From the NCBI GenBank assembly GCA_009667805.1, contig CM019068.1, positions 4,261,218 to 4,325,217 on the forward strand: a stretch of 64,000 nucleotides of DNA, written 5' to 3'. The notes beneath the pieces were generated by a model. The model was not told where the DNA came from. It was given only the letters and a program-made list of their open reading frames with translations, and searched no databases. The position numbers were made by a program, and so were the translations under genes. This stretch comes from Leptobrachium leishanense. Its lineage: Eukaryota > Chordata > Amphibia > Anura > Megophryidae. Below are positions 32,575 to 43,640 of the stretch, one piece after another (the first letter of the stretch is position 1; every line of letters begins with the position of its first letter).

Positions 32575-33478
32575 ATTGTATAAACAATATTCACAGAGAT
32601 CTCTCTCCCGTAGCCAAAACAGACTCTTAATACCACATCGGAAAAAAAATAAAAAATAAATAAATAAGAATAAACCACTCCATTATTATAAGACCACTAC
32701 AAACATCTCATCAGTAATCATCTAAAATAATCCCATCAAAAATCAAACAAAAAACATACTTTTAATTAAATTATTAATCATAATTTTGCTATATTTTAAC
32801 TATATAGAACATAAAAACAGTATAAAACTACTTTAATTAATTTTCTAACCGTTTCATATATTTCCATTTAATTTGTTAATAAATTGTATTTTGGTAGACA
32901 ATATTGTATATTATTATATACTTATTGTTGTTATAATCTGTAACAATATAAAAATCAGGACTTCCTTTTTTTTTATTTTATTTAATTCTAGCTCTGTGAA
33001 CAAAACTAGAGTTTTTAGAATAATATCAACACAAAATATAAACATATCTTGCACTCAACAGACTTCATATATTTTATTGTAGCATATATTAAAAATTAGC
33101 CAAACATAGTAATTTTTCTTCTCTATTTCTCTTTACTTTGAATTCCCTGCACAGACACACACAAAGGGTTACTTTTCTCTAGCTATTAGAGAGCAAAAAA
33201 AAGAAAAACTGACTCCCTCCCCTCTCCCCACGCAAACAGTTTATCAGAAAGGAGGGGGGGGGAAGGAAACAAGTACGAAGCCCAATCTCACTACCTCTCA
33301 GCCATTCCACACTCTAAATTAATTACTTATCACACTTTACTTTTAATTGAACAGTTTAATAGATCAATTATAAACACAATCAGACAAAATCAGTCCGAAT
33401 CACACACACAAGCCATACAGCACCGCAATCATCCTTTTTTTTTTTTAAAACCTTCTAGACCACCATCTGATCCACCGA
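32575..33478. other. AT-rich sequence replacing ERV1 capsid/nucleocapsid/protease
   Basis: About 900 bases without any retroviral protein similarity lie between the end of the gag matrix frame and the protease remnant. Composition is strongly AT-rich with an A9 run near 32640 and T-rich tracts. Capsid, zinc knuckle and protease active site should be here and are not. Origin unknown. Confidence 0.7.
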
Positions 33479-34120
33479 TCATCTCACTCCCCTCTGGCCC
33501 AGGCGCTCCGTTTTCCAGTAAAGGACCCGGCACCCCCCGCAGGGGCATCCGCAGTTTGCCCCCGCCTGGGTCGTGCCGATATAGATCTCGGGATTATATA
33601 TACTATTCGCTGCGTGAGTGGTAGCACCTTGCTTTACACCTTCACTCTCACCATCCTCAACGCTATCATCTCCTCTGTGGGATATTAATTTATATATGCT
33701 CCCATCGGGCATCTCAATCTTCTCTGGTGGGGCCTCTCTGTCCCCTCCACCCGCTGCACCCTGCTCCTCCTCCGCAATCCCACGAGACGGAGCTGAGGGA
33801 GCTGACCCAGGCACAGCAGCTGCCCGCTCCCCCCTCTCCGCCCGCGCAACCGCAGCACTAAAAGCTTCTCTAGCTGCCCCATAACACGATGGATAAGGTG
33901 GGGGCAAAACATCACTCTCTTCCGGCTGTTCCACCAACACCGCTCTCTCTCTCTCTCCACAATTTGGGGGTACTTGCTTCTTATTTTTCCCCGCTACCAT
34001 TATAAAATGGCTCTTATCTTTTATACAATATCTCCATATATCTATATACGGGTACTGTTCAGGATGTCCGTATTGCTCGGTGACTTGAGAATGCACTTTC
34101 TGCACTAGCTCCGGGTCCAT
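33479..34120 (-). pseudogene. gag: ERV1 Gag, matrix-side frame with PPPY motif
   Basis: 213-codon frame from an internal Met. VLPPPYPSCYG near residue 72 carries a PPPY late-domain motif of the kind that binds NEDD4-type ligases in many retroviral Gags. An acidic/Gly-Ala-rich stretch follows. The frame ends 33479 next to the AT-rich replacement, so capsid and nucleocapsid are lost. The true N-terminus is in another frame (34158-34310). Confidence 0.75.
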
Positions 34121-34157
34121 TGACCCCCTGCTCTGGCCATTCTGGGACTAACATTGG

Positions 34158-34310
34158 CTATACAACTGTACACATTAATCTCAGCTTTTCCTTTGTCAAT
34201 TCTACACCATAGTCATGTGTTGTATATAACACCCCAAAATTCCGCACCATATATTCCAGGGGCATCTCACCCTCTTTCACCTTCTTGGGCTTAGATGACT
34301 CGTTACCCAT
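34158..34310 (-). pseudogene. ERV1 Gag N-terminus (myristoylation start)
   Basis: ATG at 34310 in good context (AACAATGGG) gives MGNESSKPKK, with Gly2 and Ser6 as expected for N-myristoylated Gag. It continues about 50 codons to a TAG at 34158. The rest of matrix resumes in a different frame by 34120, so gag is frameshifted. Confidence 0.75.
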
Positions 34311-35401
34311 TGTTACTCTTGAAAACAGTACCCTTTTTCAACACAGATATATTACTTTTAACAATAACAATTAGAATTTACAGTCTGATACTTCAGCCAA
34401 CAATTCTCTCGTGTCTGGGACGCTTCCTCCGTCAGTAGCCGACTGCAGTCGCCTGAGCCGGAAACGTACACTCGGGAGTCAACTCTCGTCTTTGCTTCCT
34501 CGCGGAGCGAGTAGGCGCACGTTCACTCACAGCACTCGAGTCAATTCATTCACAGCACATACTGTATCAGATACTTTCAGCACATAACAGAACATAAACA
34601 CTTCAACTCTTTCTACTAGCCGAGGATACTCAGTCCCTCCTCTGTGGCTCCTTATACCCCGTAAATTGAACTCTAACTCTTAACTGCATGTGACTATGTG
34701 CACCCCGTTCTATATCTATACTCCCGTCTGCAATTCCGATTTGCCTATAAGTAATTCTACCCACCCGGCACCACTATCTCTGCAGCTACCGCTGGCTCCA
34801 ATATGAGCCCTTTTCACTACACGACGTACACACTAGCACTGACTCAGGCTCTAAGCCCAGTCACAGAATTCCCTCCTCCTTTCCTTTTACCCACATGGCG
34901 AAGCTTTGTTTACAAACACTATCTATGACTATGCAACTCCACGTGGCTACTCTCTCCCTCTCTTACATAACTACCCTTTGGTTGGCATCCAATTCCCCCG
35001 AATCCAGACACGCGTTAGCCACTCTGGCTCCTTTGCACTGTCCGTGCTATCAGCGGCAGGCTAGGTATGCCAACGAGACCGGTGGCCATCGGGTCTCCTT
35101 ATCCGTCTATCTCAGTCGGACGTTTCCTTAGATACCGGTATCTCCTTTAGACATACAAACATAGAAGACACTTTACCTATCGCCGGCGCTGCTCGCTGTT
35201 TCCACAGACTCGATGGTGTCCCAGGTTCCCGGGGGCCAGGAGTCCGTTTGGGACGAGACGAGGTCCACTGAACAGGAAATCCTGCTTGGCGCCTGCAGAT
35301 GTCAGCTCACCTTCAACGGACACCCAACCGGCGGGATACTTGCACCTGCAGTCAACCGCTACAGTGTTCAGCAGCCGTTGCTTATGCCGGAAAGGGCGAT
35401 T
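34311..35401 (-). other. ERV1 5' leader
   Basis: About 1.1 kb between primer site and gag start, without a convincing frame. It is where packaging and splice-donor signals would be expected; none can be asserted from reading alone. Confidence 0.6.
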
Positions 35402-35422
35402 ATCCCAGGTATCGAGCCCCCA
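35402..35422 (-). promoter_or_regulatory. ERV1 primer binding site, tRNA-Pro-like
   Basis: Minus strand TGGGGGCTCGATACCTGGGA(T) starts three bases inside the LTR. The first ten bases equal the tRNA-Pro complement; the remainder fits only with about three extra bases. Confidence 0.65.
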
Positions 35423-35425
35423 AAA

Positions 35426-36105
35426 TGTTACCGGAGTCAATCAGGTTCACTTTCAACACGGCGCTGGACCGGACACAAGCAAGGAATGTCTGAACACGAG
35501 TCTCTTCAGGAAAGGCAAACTTTATTGTGTCGTCACACAAGTGCTCACACAGGATTGAATCGCAAAGAGTGAGCCCCGTCTCCCCCCCTTGCAAGGGATC
35601 TTATACCCAAAAATACGTAATTAGGTACATCCCAATTAGCCCACCTCCCAATGACACTTTATTCCACCCCACGTGGGTTAATACCTCCCATCGTTAGTAC
35701 AAAGAAATTCCACATTTTATCAATAAATTGATACACTTCATGTTAGTTTGACAGTCTGTGATTTGCTGTTGTGCTTCTTCTGAGCTGCGCCCCCCTCCCT
35801 ACCGGCTGTGTTTATTTGAGATAGCTTGGGGCCTGGTCTGTTTTCTACGATCTCTTTGTTTCTCTGCAAGTCTCAATGACCTTGCCCCATTCATTCATCT
35901 TCCTGTCTCTCCGTGCCAAGAACTGGCCGGATTCTGCCTCGTTTTATTGCTAGTTCCCTAATCTACCACACATTCCTAAGATTCTATGTAAGCTTCGTTT
36001 TTCACATCTAATAAAATCTATTCTATTTAATGGTGAACCAATATTCTGAACAAGATGGCTGCCTGGCTCATAGTAGCAACCATCTTTCAGCCTGATTCCA
36101 CTTCA
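35426..36105 (-). repeat. ERV1 5' LTR
   Basis: 680 bp, nearly identical to 26600-27280, with the same TATAAG and AATAAA positions. Followed on the plus side by the GATG duplication. Confidence 0.95.
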
Positions 36106-36109
36106 GATG

Positions 36110-36638
36110 TTAGGCGATATTATTGCAACATAATTTCGTTGGGGTGTCTCTGCAGAGGGTGATATAATGACAGTCAAACCCATACCTTAGTAGGTTGAAG
36201 GGGTAATATCTAATCAGTTATAATTGATACGTGGTATAATCCAAACAAGTCAGCTGTTAAACAACAAGATAACCTTATATTATTCAATTGATGGCCCAAA
36301 AAGGATCTGCGTAATTTTAACCTATGTAATTTAAACCTTCGTATATATTGCCAGAAGATGGAAAGGTTTAGACATAACATATAATAAGACCCATACCTGA
36401 CCTGTTTATAGGGTATAAAAAATATTAACGCTAATTAGCACATTAGTGACAAGACACTCTAAGAAAGAGAATACCTTGTGATAATCCAACAGAAATGGTT
36501 CAATTAAACGTATATGTCTCATAGAGTAATAACGTACAGTTTCACACCAATTGAAATGTGGATATCACATTGTCTCTACGTAAAGATATGCTGTCTAAGG
36601 TGACCATATGATTGGTTCACTAACAGTTATAAAAACAG
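36110..36638. other. unassigned flank
   Basis: AT-rich, no coding. Possibly the same dispersed element as 37653-38590 before the hAT MITE landed in it. Confidence 0.3.
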
Positions 36639-37644
36639 TAGACATGTGCATTCGTTTTAGTACTAAAGCGATTTAGTCCGAATTTTGGGATAATTTAGTT
36701 TTAGTATGACTCAAGAGAAACGAAACTGCTCAGTACAAAAAACGAAAGAAACTTAAATAAAATGCACTACATTTTAGTTTCAGTCCTCTTTGTGATATTA
36801 TATTGATGAGTGAAGGAGACCAGCAATGAAGAGCGCAACATCGCAACATCCGAAGTTCTGCACCCTCCACATGCCAATGCAGGAAGATGTTCTATACAGA
36901 GAGGGACATTAATTCAGGAGGATGTTCTATATATTATACAGAGAGGGGTATTAATTAATGCAGGTGGATGTTGTATACATTATACAGAGAGGGGTATTAA
37001 TTAATGCAGGAGGATGTTCTAAACATTATACAGAGAGGAGCCTTTTTTTTTTAGCCCTTTAAATCCAGTGGCTGTGAGCGCGGAGATCGGCTGCTTGTTA
37101 CATTATCTCTCAGTACAATGTATCAGGCTCAGCTGTTACAGTAACTGACTGCTGCTCATCACAGCGCTCAGAGTTTCAGTAAAACAAGAAAATAATATTG
37201 TTCGAACGTCTTATATATAAAATATTATTTACTAGTTTTACTGAAACTCTGAGCGCTGTGATGAGCAGCAGTCAGTTACTGTAACAGCTTTGCCTGACAC
37301 GGGGCAGTATTGCAATGTTGGTGCTAACTTAACCAGAGCTGTTGTAACTGAAAACCTCCATAGGCTATAATAGCTCTGGGAAGTTTACAACAGCTCTGGT
37401 TATGTTAGCACCAGCTATATAATATGGCCCACATTGTGCTGAGAGTGAGAGATACTGTAACAAGCAGCGATCTCAGCCCTCTGAGGAGCCACTACAATAG
37501 TAATTGTATCCACTGGTTTTCGGATGAATGAAATTAGTTTTCATACTAAAGAACTGAAAACGAATTTCTTTAGCAACTAAATAAATTGCATTTTAGTACT
37601 AATGCATTAGTTCAAAACGAAATTTTGTGCTGTGCACATGTCTA
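36639..37644. mobile_element. hAT-type MITE, uninterrupted copy
   Basis: TAGACATGTGCA / TGCACATGTCTA ends and a perfect 8-bp duplication AAAAACAG (36631-36638, 37645-37652). 1006 bp and non-coding, in inverted orientation relative to 6811-9395. Short tandem units (GAGAGGGRYATTAATT... GGAGGATGTTCTA) at 36890-37040. Confidence 0.92.
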
Positions 37645-37652
37645 AAAAACAG

Positions 37653-38485
37653 TAATTCTTAGGTCGACCGTTTCTTAGTCTGTTTAATAGATCGAAGATT
37701 AAATAGCAATTGTAATTGTAATGATTTGCTCAATAGCCAATTGAATTATTTATACAGAGAAGGAAATAATTAGGCTCAGCTATCAGTCCTCACAGTTCAT
37801 AATTAACAGAGTAAAGTGGTTCCAATCTTTCCATTGCCAATGAATAGCATTGTGATCGCAATTTAAACACCACAATACCCCTATAACCAGGTGCCTTGAT
37901 TGTTAGATAGCAGACAACACCTTCCAATTGCAGTCAGATGAATAGTAATCAGATAATTTCGGTGGTAAACCATCCACATGCCAATAAGTCTCACTTTCGA
38001 AGGAGGGGACAGATGTTGCACAACAAATAAAACAAATTATTATTTGTATTAACCATACAACAAGGCTATTTTAATCCTTGACCAGAGGGAGAACCGTCTT
38101 ATATATAGATACTATCTTAAGAATTATAATTGCTCCACTGATCATATAAACTGTTGATGCAAGGTGCCTTGATAATTTTATAAAGCACCACAAATTTCCT
38201 CTAAACATTCATTAGATATAAATAGAATGATTTCTCTTGCAATATAGTAATCAGTAAAGAAAGAAAGAAAAAGATAATTTCAATTAATAATTCCCAATAG
38301 TCCCATATTCAGCCACAGCTTTACTCTCCTACGATACCCATATGGCTAGGATTCTTAATTATCCAACAGACTGCATTTACAATCAGAAAACACCAAAGCA
38401 GTCAAATCCTTAAATCGTCATTAATGAAACCAAACTGGGGTTGTCCCCAGAAAAAACAATAACTGTTAAAACATAATTATGTACT
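37653..38485. other. unassigned AT-rich sequence
   Basis: No gene recognised. It leads into the divergent hammerhead pair and may belong to the same Penelope-like element. Confidence 0.3.
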
Positions 38486-38527
38486 GCTCAACGCGTTTCG
38501 AAAGGTAAACCTTTCTTCATCAGGAGC
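38486..38527 (-). ncRNA. hammerhead ribozyme, intact core
   Basis: Minus strand: stem I GCTC (38527-38524) with GAGC (38489-38486), core CTGATGA, six-pair stem II GAAAGG/CCTTTC around a TTTA loop, GAAA, and minimal stem III A-C/G-U in ACGCGTT. Cleavage would follow the T of GTT. All invariant core bases are present. Confidence 0.8.
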
Positions 38528-38552
38528 GAATTACTTGAGGAACTTGACTTGA

Positions 38553-38590
38553 GCACTTGAGGAAGACCATACGGTCGAAACGCGTTGTGC
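38553..38590 (+). ncRNA. hammerhead ribozyme motif, C3-to-T change
   Basis: Stem I GCAC (38553-38556) with GTGC (38587-38590), TTGAGGA instead of CTGANGA (38557-38563), stem II GACC/GGTC, GAAA (38577-38580), CGCGTT. The changed first core base normally pairs with G8, so activity is probably impaired. It lies 25 bases from, and points away from, the minus-strand ribozyme. Confidence 0.65.
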
Positions 38591-39205
38591 CCCTTATTTT
38601 AATAAATAGGTCGATTGTGACCTTTTTTTACTTTTCATCGTTTTACATCTTCACTCTGCCTAAGGTTTGGGGAGATCGCTTATTGCATTGCATTGCATAT
38701 TCTGGTGGAGTGCTGTCTCCACTGCATTGCATTTCCTGGTGGAGTGCGGTCTCCATTGCATTGCATATTCTGGTGGAGTGTCATCTCCATTGCATTGCAT
38801 ACTCTGGAAAAGTACCGTCTCCATTTTCCATATGCATGAGGCAAAGAGTTCCTGCATTATGTACGGGCTGTCAAAGTATGAGCCAATTATAAAATGTCTC
38901 TCTACCATGTGAGTTGTTCAGCCTAATGCAAATTGTGACGATACATTACAAATGGCATACTGTGCAATGTATGTCCCATTTGCTTTCTTTTAGGCTCCAC
39001 TGCATAGGAGGATTTCCATGCTGCATCTTAGCCATTTTTGCACGAGGCCCCATCTATATATTTCTTCGCCTATTGGGACTTTATTTGTATATCTTGGTGG
39101 TGTAGGTATACGGGACCTTGCAGCATCTCTTGTTTATTCTTATGCGCCATTGACTTTTTCTGTATTTTATGCTATATGGTACATGCATCAATTTACCCTG
39201 GCGTA
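38591..39205. repeat. Penelope-like tail candidate with 36-bp tandem repeats
   Basis: After the plus-strand hammerhead comes TTATTTTAATAAATAGG, comparable to the sequence after the hammerheads at 8108 and 21154. Four units of CATTGCATATTCTGGTGGAG plus TGYNGTCTCCATTG occupy about 38685-38825. The remainder is unassigned up to the truncated hAT. Confidence 0.5.
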
Positions 39206-41385
39206 GGGCGGAGAGAAGGTTGCTGCCATTATCACAGACGACCATTCCCAGCTGAAGCTGGTGTGGTGTTAACCATCTCTGCACCTGCCCCTGCAGAGCT
39301 GACAGAATTTCTGGCCCGGTGTGGCTCCTGTCCCCTAAACAAACCAGCTCAAGCACAGTATGGCATCTTTTTGCTTGAGCCATTGCATAGCCCCTGCCAC
39401 GCGTTGGTTTAATCGCCACTTCGCCAGAGACAGAGACGGAGGAGGAGGAGGAGGAAGAGGTAGTGGAGCAGACAGACCTCATACAAGCAGCTTTCTGGAG
39501 GTGTGGTGGATGAACAAGCTCCAGCACAGAGCCCCGTCCTGGATCCCTCCCAGCTGCAATCAGAATTACCCAGTGTGCCATGAAGGAAATGTAACGGCAC
39601 TGTCCATGCTTGCTGGACCACATGTCTAAAGTCATGTGCACCTTGCTGCTGACTGCCTTTCCCAATGACTCAATAACATTGTCTTCCACGTGCTGGTATA
39701 GTGCTGGAGTGGCCTTCCATGAAACTAAATGGCGTTTTGGAACCTGCCACTGTGGTACAGCACATTCGGCAAATTCACGGAAGGAAGCAGAGTCTACCAG
39801 CTGGAAAGGCAGCAGCTATAATGCGAGTAATTTTGCTAAACTGGCATTTAGACGCTGGGCTTGGGGAAGGTTGGGACTATATTTTTTCTTATGCTGCAGC
39901 AGCTGGGGCAACGTAATCTGACTGCGTAAATCTTCAGTTTATGAGATGCTGTCACATTCTGAGGAAGGACCTGGTACACACATTACTTTAGCATCATCCC
40001 TGCCAGTGGAGGTTGTAGGCAATGACATGGCAGGACATATAGTGGGGGTAAAGACAATTGAGGAGGAGGAGGACCTATGCAAAGTGTTGTGCCAACAGGA
40101 TGCGTGGCAGGTGGTCATATGTTGCCTCAAGCACGTGGTACCCAAGCGTGGGATGTCTTTCCCATACTTGATACTCATCTGACATAGATTACAAATAGCA
40201 ATGGTGCGGTCTGCTGCACATTTCCTAAAGAACTCCCAGATAGCAGACTTCCTGTACATGTGCTTTGAGACAACAGCGCTCTGCACCTGAGCTGCTGTGA
40301 CTTCTGATGCCTTGGACTGGGTACGGTTGCTCATAGAGGACGTTGTGCCTCATGTTTGTTGTGCCTCCTTCTCCTCCTCACTTGACTCCTCTGTACACCC
40401 ATTACTGTAGCATCATCCCTGTCAGTGGAGGTTGTAGGCAATGACATGGCAGGACAGATGAGGAGGAGGAGGACCTATGCAAAGTGTTGTGTCAACGGGA
40501 TGCATGGCAGGTGGTCATATGTCGCCTCAAGCACGTGGTACCCAAGCTTGGGATATCTTTCCCATGTTTGATCCTTATCTGACATAGATTACAAATAGCA
40601 ATGGTGCGGTCTGCTGCACATTTCTTAAAGAACTCCCAGACAGCAGACTTCCTGTACATGTGCTTTGAGACAACAGCGCTCTGCATCTGAGCAGCTGTGA
40701 CTTCTGATGCCTTGGAATGGCTACGGTTGCTCATAGAGGACGTTGTGCCTCGTGTTTGTTGTGCCTCCTCCTCCTCACTTGACTCCTCTGTTCGATCAGG
40801 CACCCAGGTGGAGTCAGTGACCTCATCATCGTCATCACCCCCTATTTCCTCATCACTGGAGCCACCATTGCAATATGCTGCAGCTGCTGGGGGAACATGA
40901 GTGCCAGTTATTTGTGTGTCACTGGCACCCCCTTCCTCTAGGTTGATTATACTCCCTTCCTCAACCTCAGAGATTAAATCAGAGCACTGTAGTTGCTGAG
41001 CATCCTCAAGCAGCATGTCACTGTCATTGTAGTCAAACAATTCAGCTGACTCCTCTGTGTATGTTGGTGAGGCTACGGCAGGAGTAGCTGTGGACATGGA
41101 GGCTGCATTAGATGCTTTGGCAGCTGAGGTGGACTGTAAACCACTACAAGCCTGGCTGGCAGAGGACTCGGAGGATGAGGATGGCCTGGTTAGCCAATCC
41201 TGCAAATCCTCTGTATGTTGCTGCTGCTTAAGACGGCCAGCACCAGTTAGAAAGGACAAGCGTGCCCCTACAGAGGATGCACCACAACCACGACGACCAG
41301 AGGCACAGCCTCCCAACACAGAGGCTGCTTGCCCTCTTATCTGTGTCTGGGAGCATCTGCCTGTCCTTTTTGGTCTTTCTGACAT
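39206..41385 (-). pseudogene. hAT transposase (BED finger plus partial RNase H-like core)
   Basis: The first piece (41385-40492) has a Ser/acidic N-terminus and then a BED zinc finger: AVWEFFKKC...AICNLCQIRIKHG...TCLRRHMTTCH, with CXXC and HX4H. A second copy of this finger lies at 40334-39939 in a tandem duplication. The core piece (39689-39206) shows MTLDMWSSKHG (first catalytic Asp context) and VVCDNGSNLLSAL (second Asp), both typical of hAT. The region with the last catalytic Glu and the hATC dimerisation motif is missing. Frames are disconnected. Confidence 0.85.
39962..40800. repeat. ~430-bp tandem duplication in hAT coding region
   Basis: Two adjacent copies, about 39962-40390 and 40391-40800. 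Both contain ATCATCCCTGNCAGTGGAGG and the whole BED finger sequence with a few percent divergence. Confidence 0.85.
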
Positions 41386-41514
41386 GGTGAGTGATATATA
41401 GATTCAAGATATACAGAACTCTGATTCAATTCTGTTATAAAAATTGAAGATATGCAGAACTCTGATTCAACTGTGTTATCTAGATTAAAGATTTCCAGAA
41501 CTCTGGTATACCTC

Positions 41515-41925
41515 AGTGAGACTCCATGATAGCTGGCAGCCAGTGACAAGACACAGACTAAAATTCGCAGAAATCTGCTACAAGTCTATGAGACCCCCTG
41601 ATAGGACCCCCTGATAGCTGGCAACAGTGACAAGACGCAGATTACAATTCCCAGGAACCTCCTATAAATCAGTGAGACCCCCTGATGGGTGGCAGTGACA
41701 AGACACAGATTACAATTCCCAGATATATTGTAGAAGTGAGACCCCCCAATTGCTGCTGGCAATGAGAACACACAGATTACAACAATTACCAGATATCTTG
41801 TAGAAGTGAGACCCCCACAATAGCTGCTGGCAGTGAGAACACACAGATTACAACAATTCCCAGATATCGTGTAGAAGTGAGACCCCCAAATAGCTGCTGG
41901 CAGTGAGAACACACACTAACAGACC
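41515..41925. repeat. ~70-bp tandem repeats at hAT promoter side
   Basis: Five to six degenerate units of GTGAGACCCCCNAATAGCTG plus CTGGCAGTGAGAACACACAG and ATTACAACAATTCCCAGATAT, just upstream of the transposase ATG on the minus strand. Confidence 0.8.
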
Positions 41926-42252
41926 AATCTCCTCTCAAAAAACATGTCCTGGGGCTGCGAGGAATGCCTTTATATAGTGTGCTACGGGACTTAGCTCTGT
42001 GAGCCCATGATTGGGCAAAATTTGCCAAATCAGGACTCTGAGACGTGATTGGCATAGTCTTGCACCACAGGTCAGGAGCAAGGCTGTAGCCAATTACAAG
42101 CTTCAGGCCAGTGGAAAAGTGCGTTGTGGTCCATTGTGGTGCATTGTGGGCGACCATGCGGCGAACACTCGGAAATGTTCGGAGTTTGGCGAACGGCCGA
42201 TGTTCGATATGAACTCCGAACAGATCGAACTGAACAGCTCATCCCTAATCTA

Positions 42253-42392
42253 GATCTCTGGAGATGGACTTGTAACCTTGAGATTGTTGATATTTTCCCA
42301 CAATTTTGGTTCTCAAGTCCTCAGACAGTTCTCTTCTCCTCTTTCTGTTGTCCATGCTTATTGCGGCACACACAGACACACAATGCGAAGAC
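42253..42392 (-). pseudogene. Tc1-like transposase N-terminus, remnant
   Basis: ATG at 42355 begins MDNRKRRRELSEDLRTKI and continues KYQQSQGYKSISR, a Tc1-type N-terminal helix-turn-helix start. It is cut off by the hAT terminus at 42247. The upstream side is interrupted by the MITE at 42396; the element resumes at 43295. Confidence 0.75.
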
Positions 42393-42395
42393 TAA

Positions 42396-43291
42396 CAGGG
42401 TTATCCAAAGAGATTCGAATTGCTTGAGAAAGGTAACCGAACGCTGAAAATCAGGGTTCGGTTACCTTTCCTGGCCATTCGGCTATCCAGAGAGCAGGCA
42501 ATTCGCCAAATTCTGTCGAATTGCCTGCACATACGGTGACTGTTCGGTCCCTGTTCGAGGGCAGTGAAATCCCCATGAAAAAGCACTGCTTCGGCTATTC
42601 AGAGAACACAAACCAGCAGTGAAAGGTTCCCCTAATGCCCTGCCATTCGGTGGTTTAATTCGACAGGTTTATTCAGGAGAATCCCATAGACTTCAATGTT
42701 AAAAATATTCCCGTTTTAATTCAATATCTAATAAACCGTTCATTATAAAATTCTGCAGCAAAAAGTCTCTTTATTTATAGATTTTTTAGGATACTTTAAG
42801 CATTTTTCTGAATTTTTTAAAAAAAATTAAAAGTCCGATTTTTTTTTTTTTTTTTCAGTTTACTTATTTTTTTTGTAACAGCCCTCTTTATTATCATTCC
42901 CTGGACCTCCTGTGAAAATTTCAGACATTTTCGCTCAGTACTTTCTTTGCAAACAGCGTTTCATTTTCCCAGATTCATACAAATGGTTTTTCTAATTTAT
43001 TCACTGCCTCCTCTAGTCACAGCTGCTTCGGCTCTGTGTGATTCGGCTCCTTTTCGGCTCCTGTTCGGGTTTTTCGAAGGTTAATCCAGATGTTTTTGCT
43101 TGTTTTCAGTGTGCATTCGGTTAGTTTTCGTCAGGTGTTCGGCAGCTTTTCCCTGCAATTCGGGGACCCTGTGCTGTTTGCTGAATACACCGCAGGGTCA
43201 CCGAAATACAATCGTCAAAAGGAACCGAATTGAAGAGAACGAAAAGTCACCGAACGTGCGGTGACTTTTCGAATCTCTTTGGATAACCCTG
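42396..43291. mobile_element. Harbinger-like MITE, TSD TAA proven
   Basis: CAGGGTTATCCAAAGAGATTC / GAATCTCTTTGGATAACCCTG ends, flanked by TAA (42393-42395, 43292-43294). Removing one TAA and the MITE rejoins a Tc1 remnant (GAAGACTAA with GTGAACTTCTC). Contains the shared module at 42700-42800. Non-coding. Confidence 0.85.
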
Positions 43292-43294
43292 TAA

Positions 43295-43640
43295 GTGAAC
43301 TTCTCTCCTTTTTATCAGCTTTCAGGTGTGATTTTTATATTGCCCACACCTGTTACTTGTCCCAGGTGAGTTTACAGGAGCATCACATGGTTGAAACAAT
43401 CTTTTTTATCCACAATTTTGAAAGGGTGCCAAGAATTTTGTCCAGCCCATTTTTGGAGTTTTGTGTGACATTATGTCCAATTTGCTTTTTTTCCTCCCTT
43501 TTTTTTGTTTTGTTCCAATACACACAAAGGGAATAAACATGTGTATAGCAAAACATGTGTTACTGCAATACTTTTCTGTGAGAAATACTTGATTTTCTGG
43601 AAAAATGTCTGGGGTGCCAACAATTTCTGCCATGACTGTG
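43295..43640 (-). mobile_element. Tc1-like element, terminal remnant
   Basis: Runs from the MITE insertion site to GGGGTGCCAACAATTTCTGCC and ATGACTGTG followed by TA, a Tc1-type inverted terminus. It belongs with 42253-42392. Confidence 0.7.

Larger units (their letters stand above)
26600..36105 (-). mobile_element. ERV1, endogenous retrovirus carrying an OGFr domain
   Basis: Two LTRs of 681 and 680 bp in direct orientation bracket, on the minus strand, leader, gag (matrix part), protease remnant, pol and env. The 4-bp duplication GATG (26596-26599, 36106-36109), a polypurine tract AAGGGGGGAA next to the 3' LTR (27281-27290) and a tRNA-Pro-like primer site next to the 5' LTR point to a gamma/epsilon-like (class I) ERV. 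The unit is 9.5 kb. It is defective: most of gag/protease and the RT catalytic motif are missing and there are frame breaks, yet pol downstream and env remain open. Confidence 0.95.
39206..42247 (-). mobile_element. decayed autonomous hAT element
   Basis: The minus-strand 5' terminus TAGGGATGAGCTGTTCAG is at 42247, next to ATCTAGAT. Transposase pieces follow down to 39206, where unrelated sequence begins, so the C-terminal dimerisation region and 3' terminus are lost. The promoter-side region (41515-41925) is made of tandem repeats and part of the coding region is duplicated. Confidence 0.8.

Noticed and set aside
24257..42247. A single 18-kb hAT element between two TAGGGATGAGC termini facing each other
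   Set aside because: The interior holds an unrelated ERV and other elements with their own duplications, the two ends are diverged differently, and no matching 8-bp duplication was seen.
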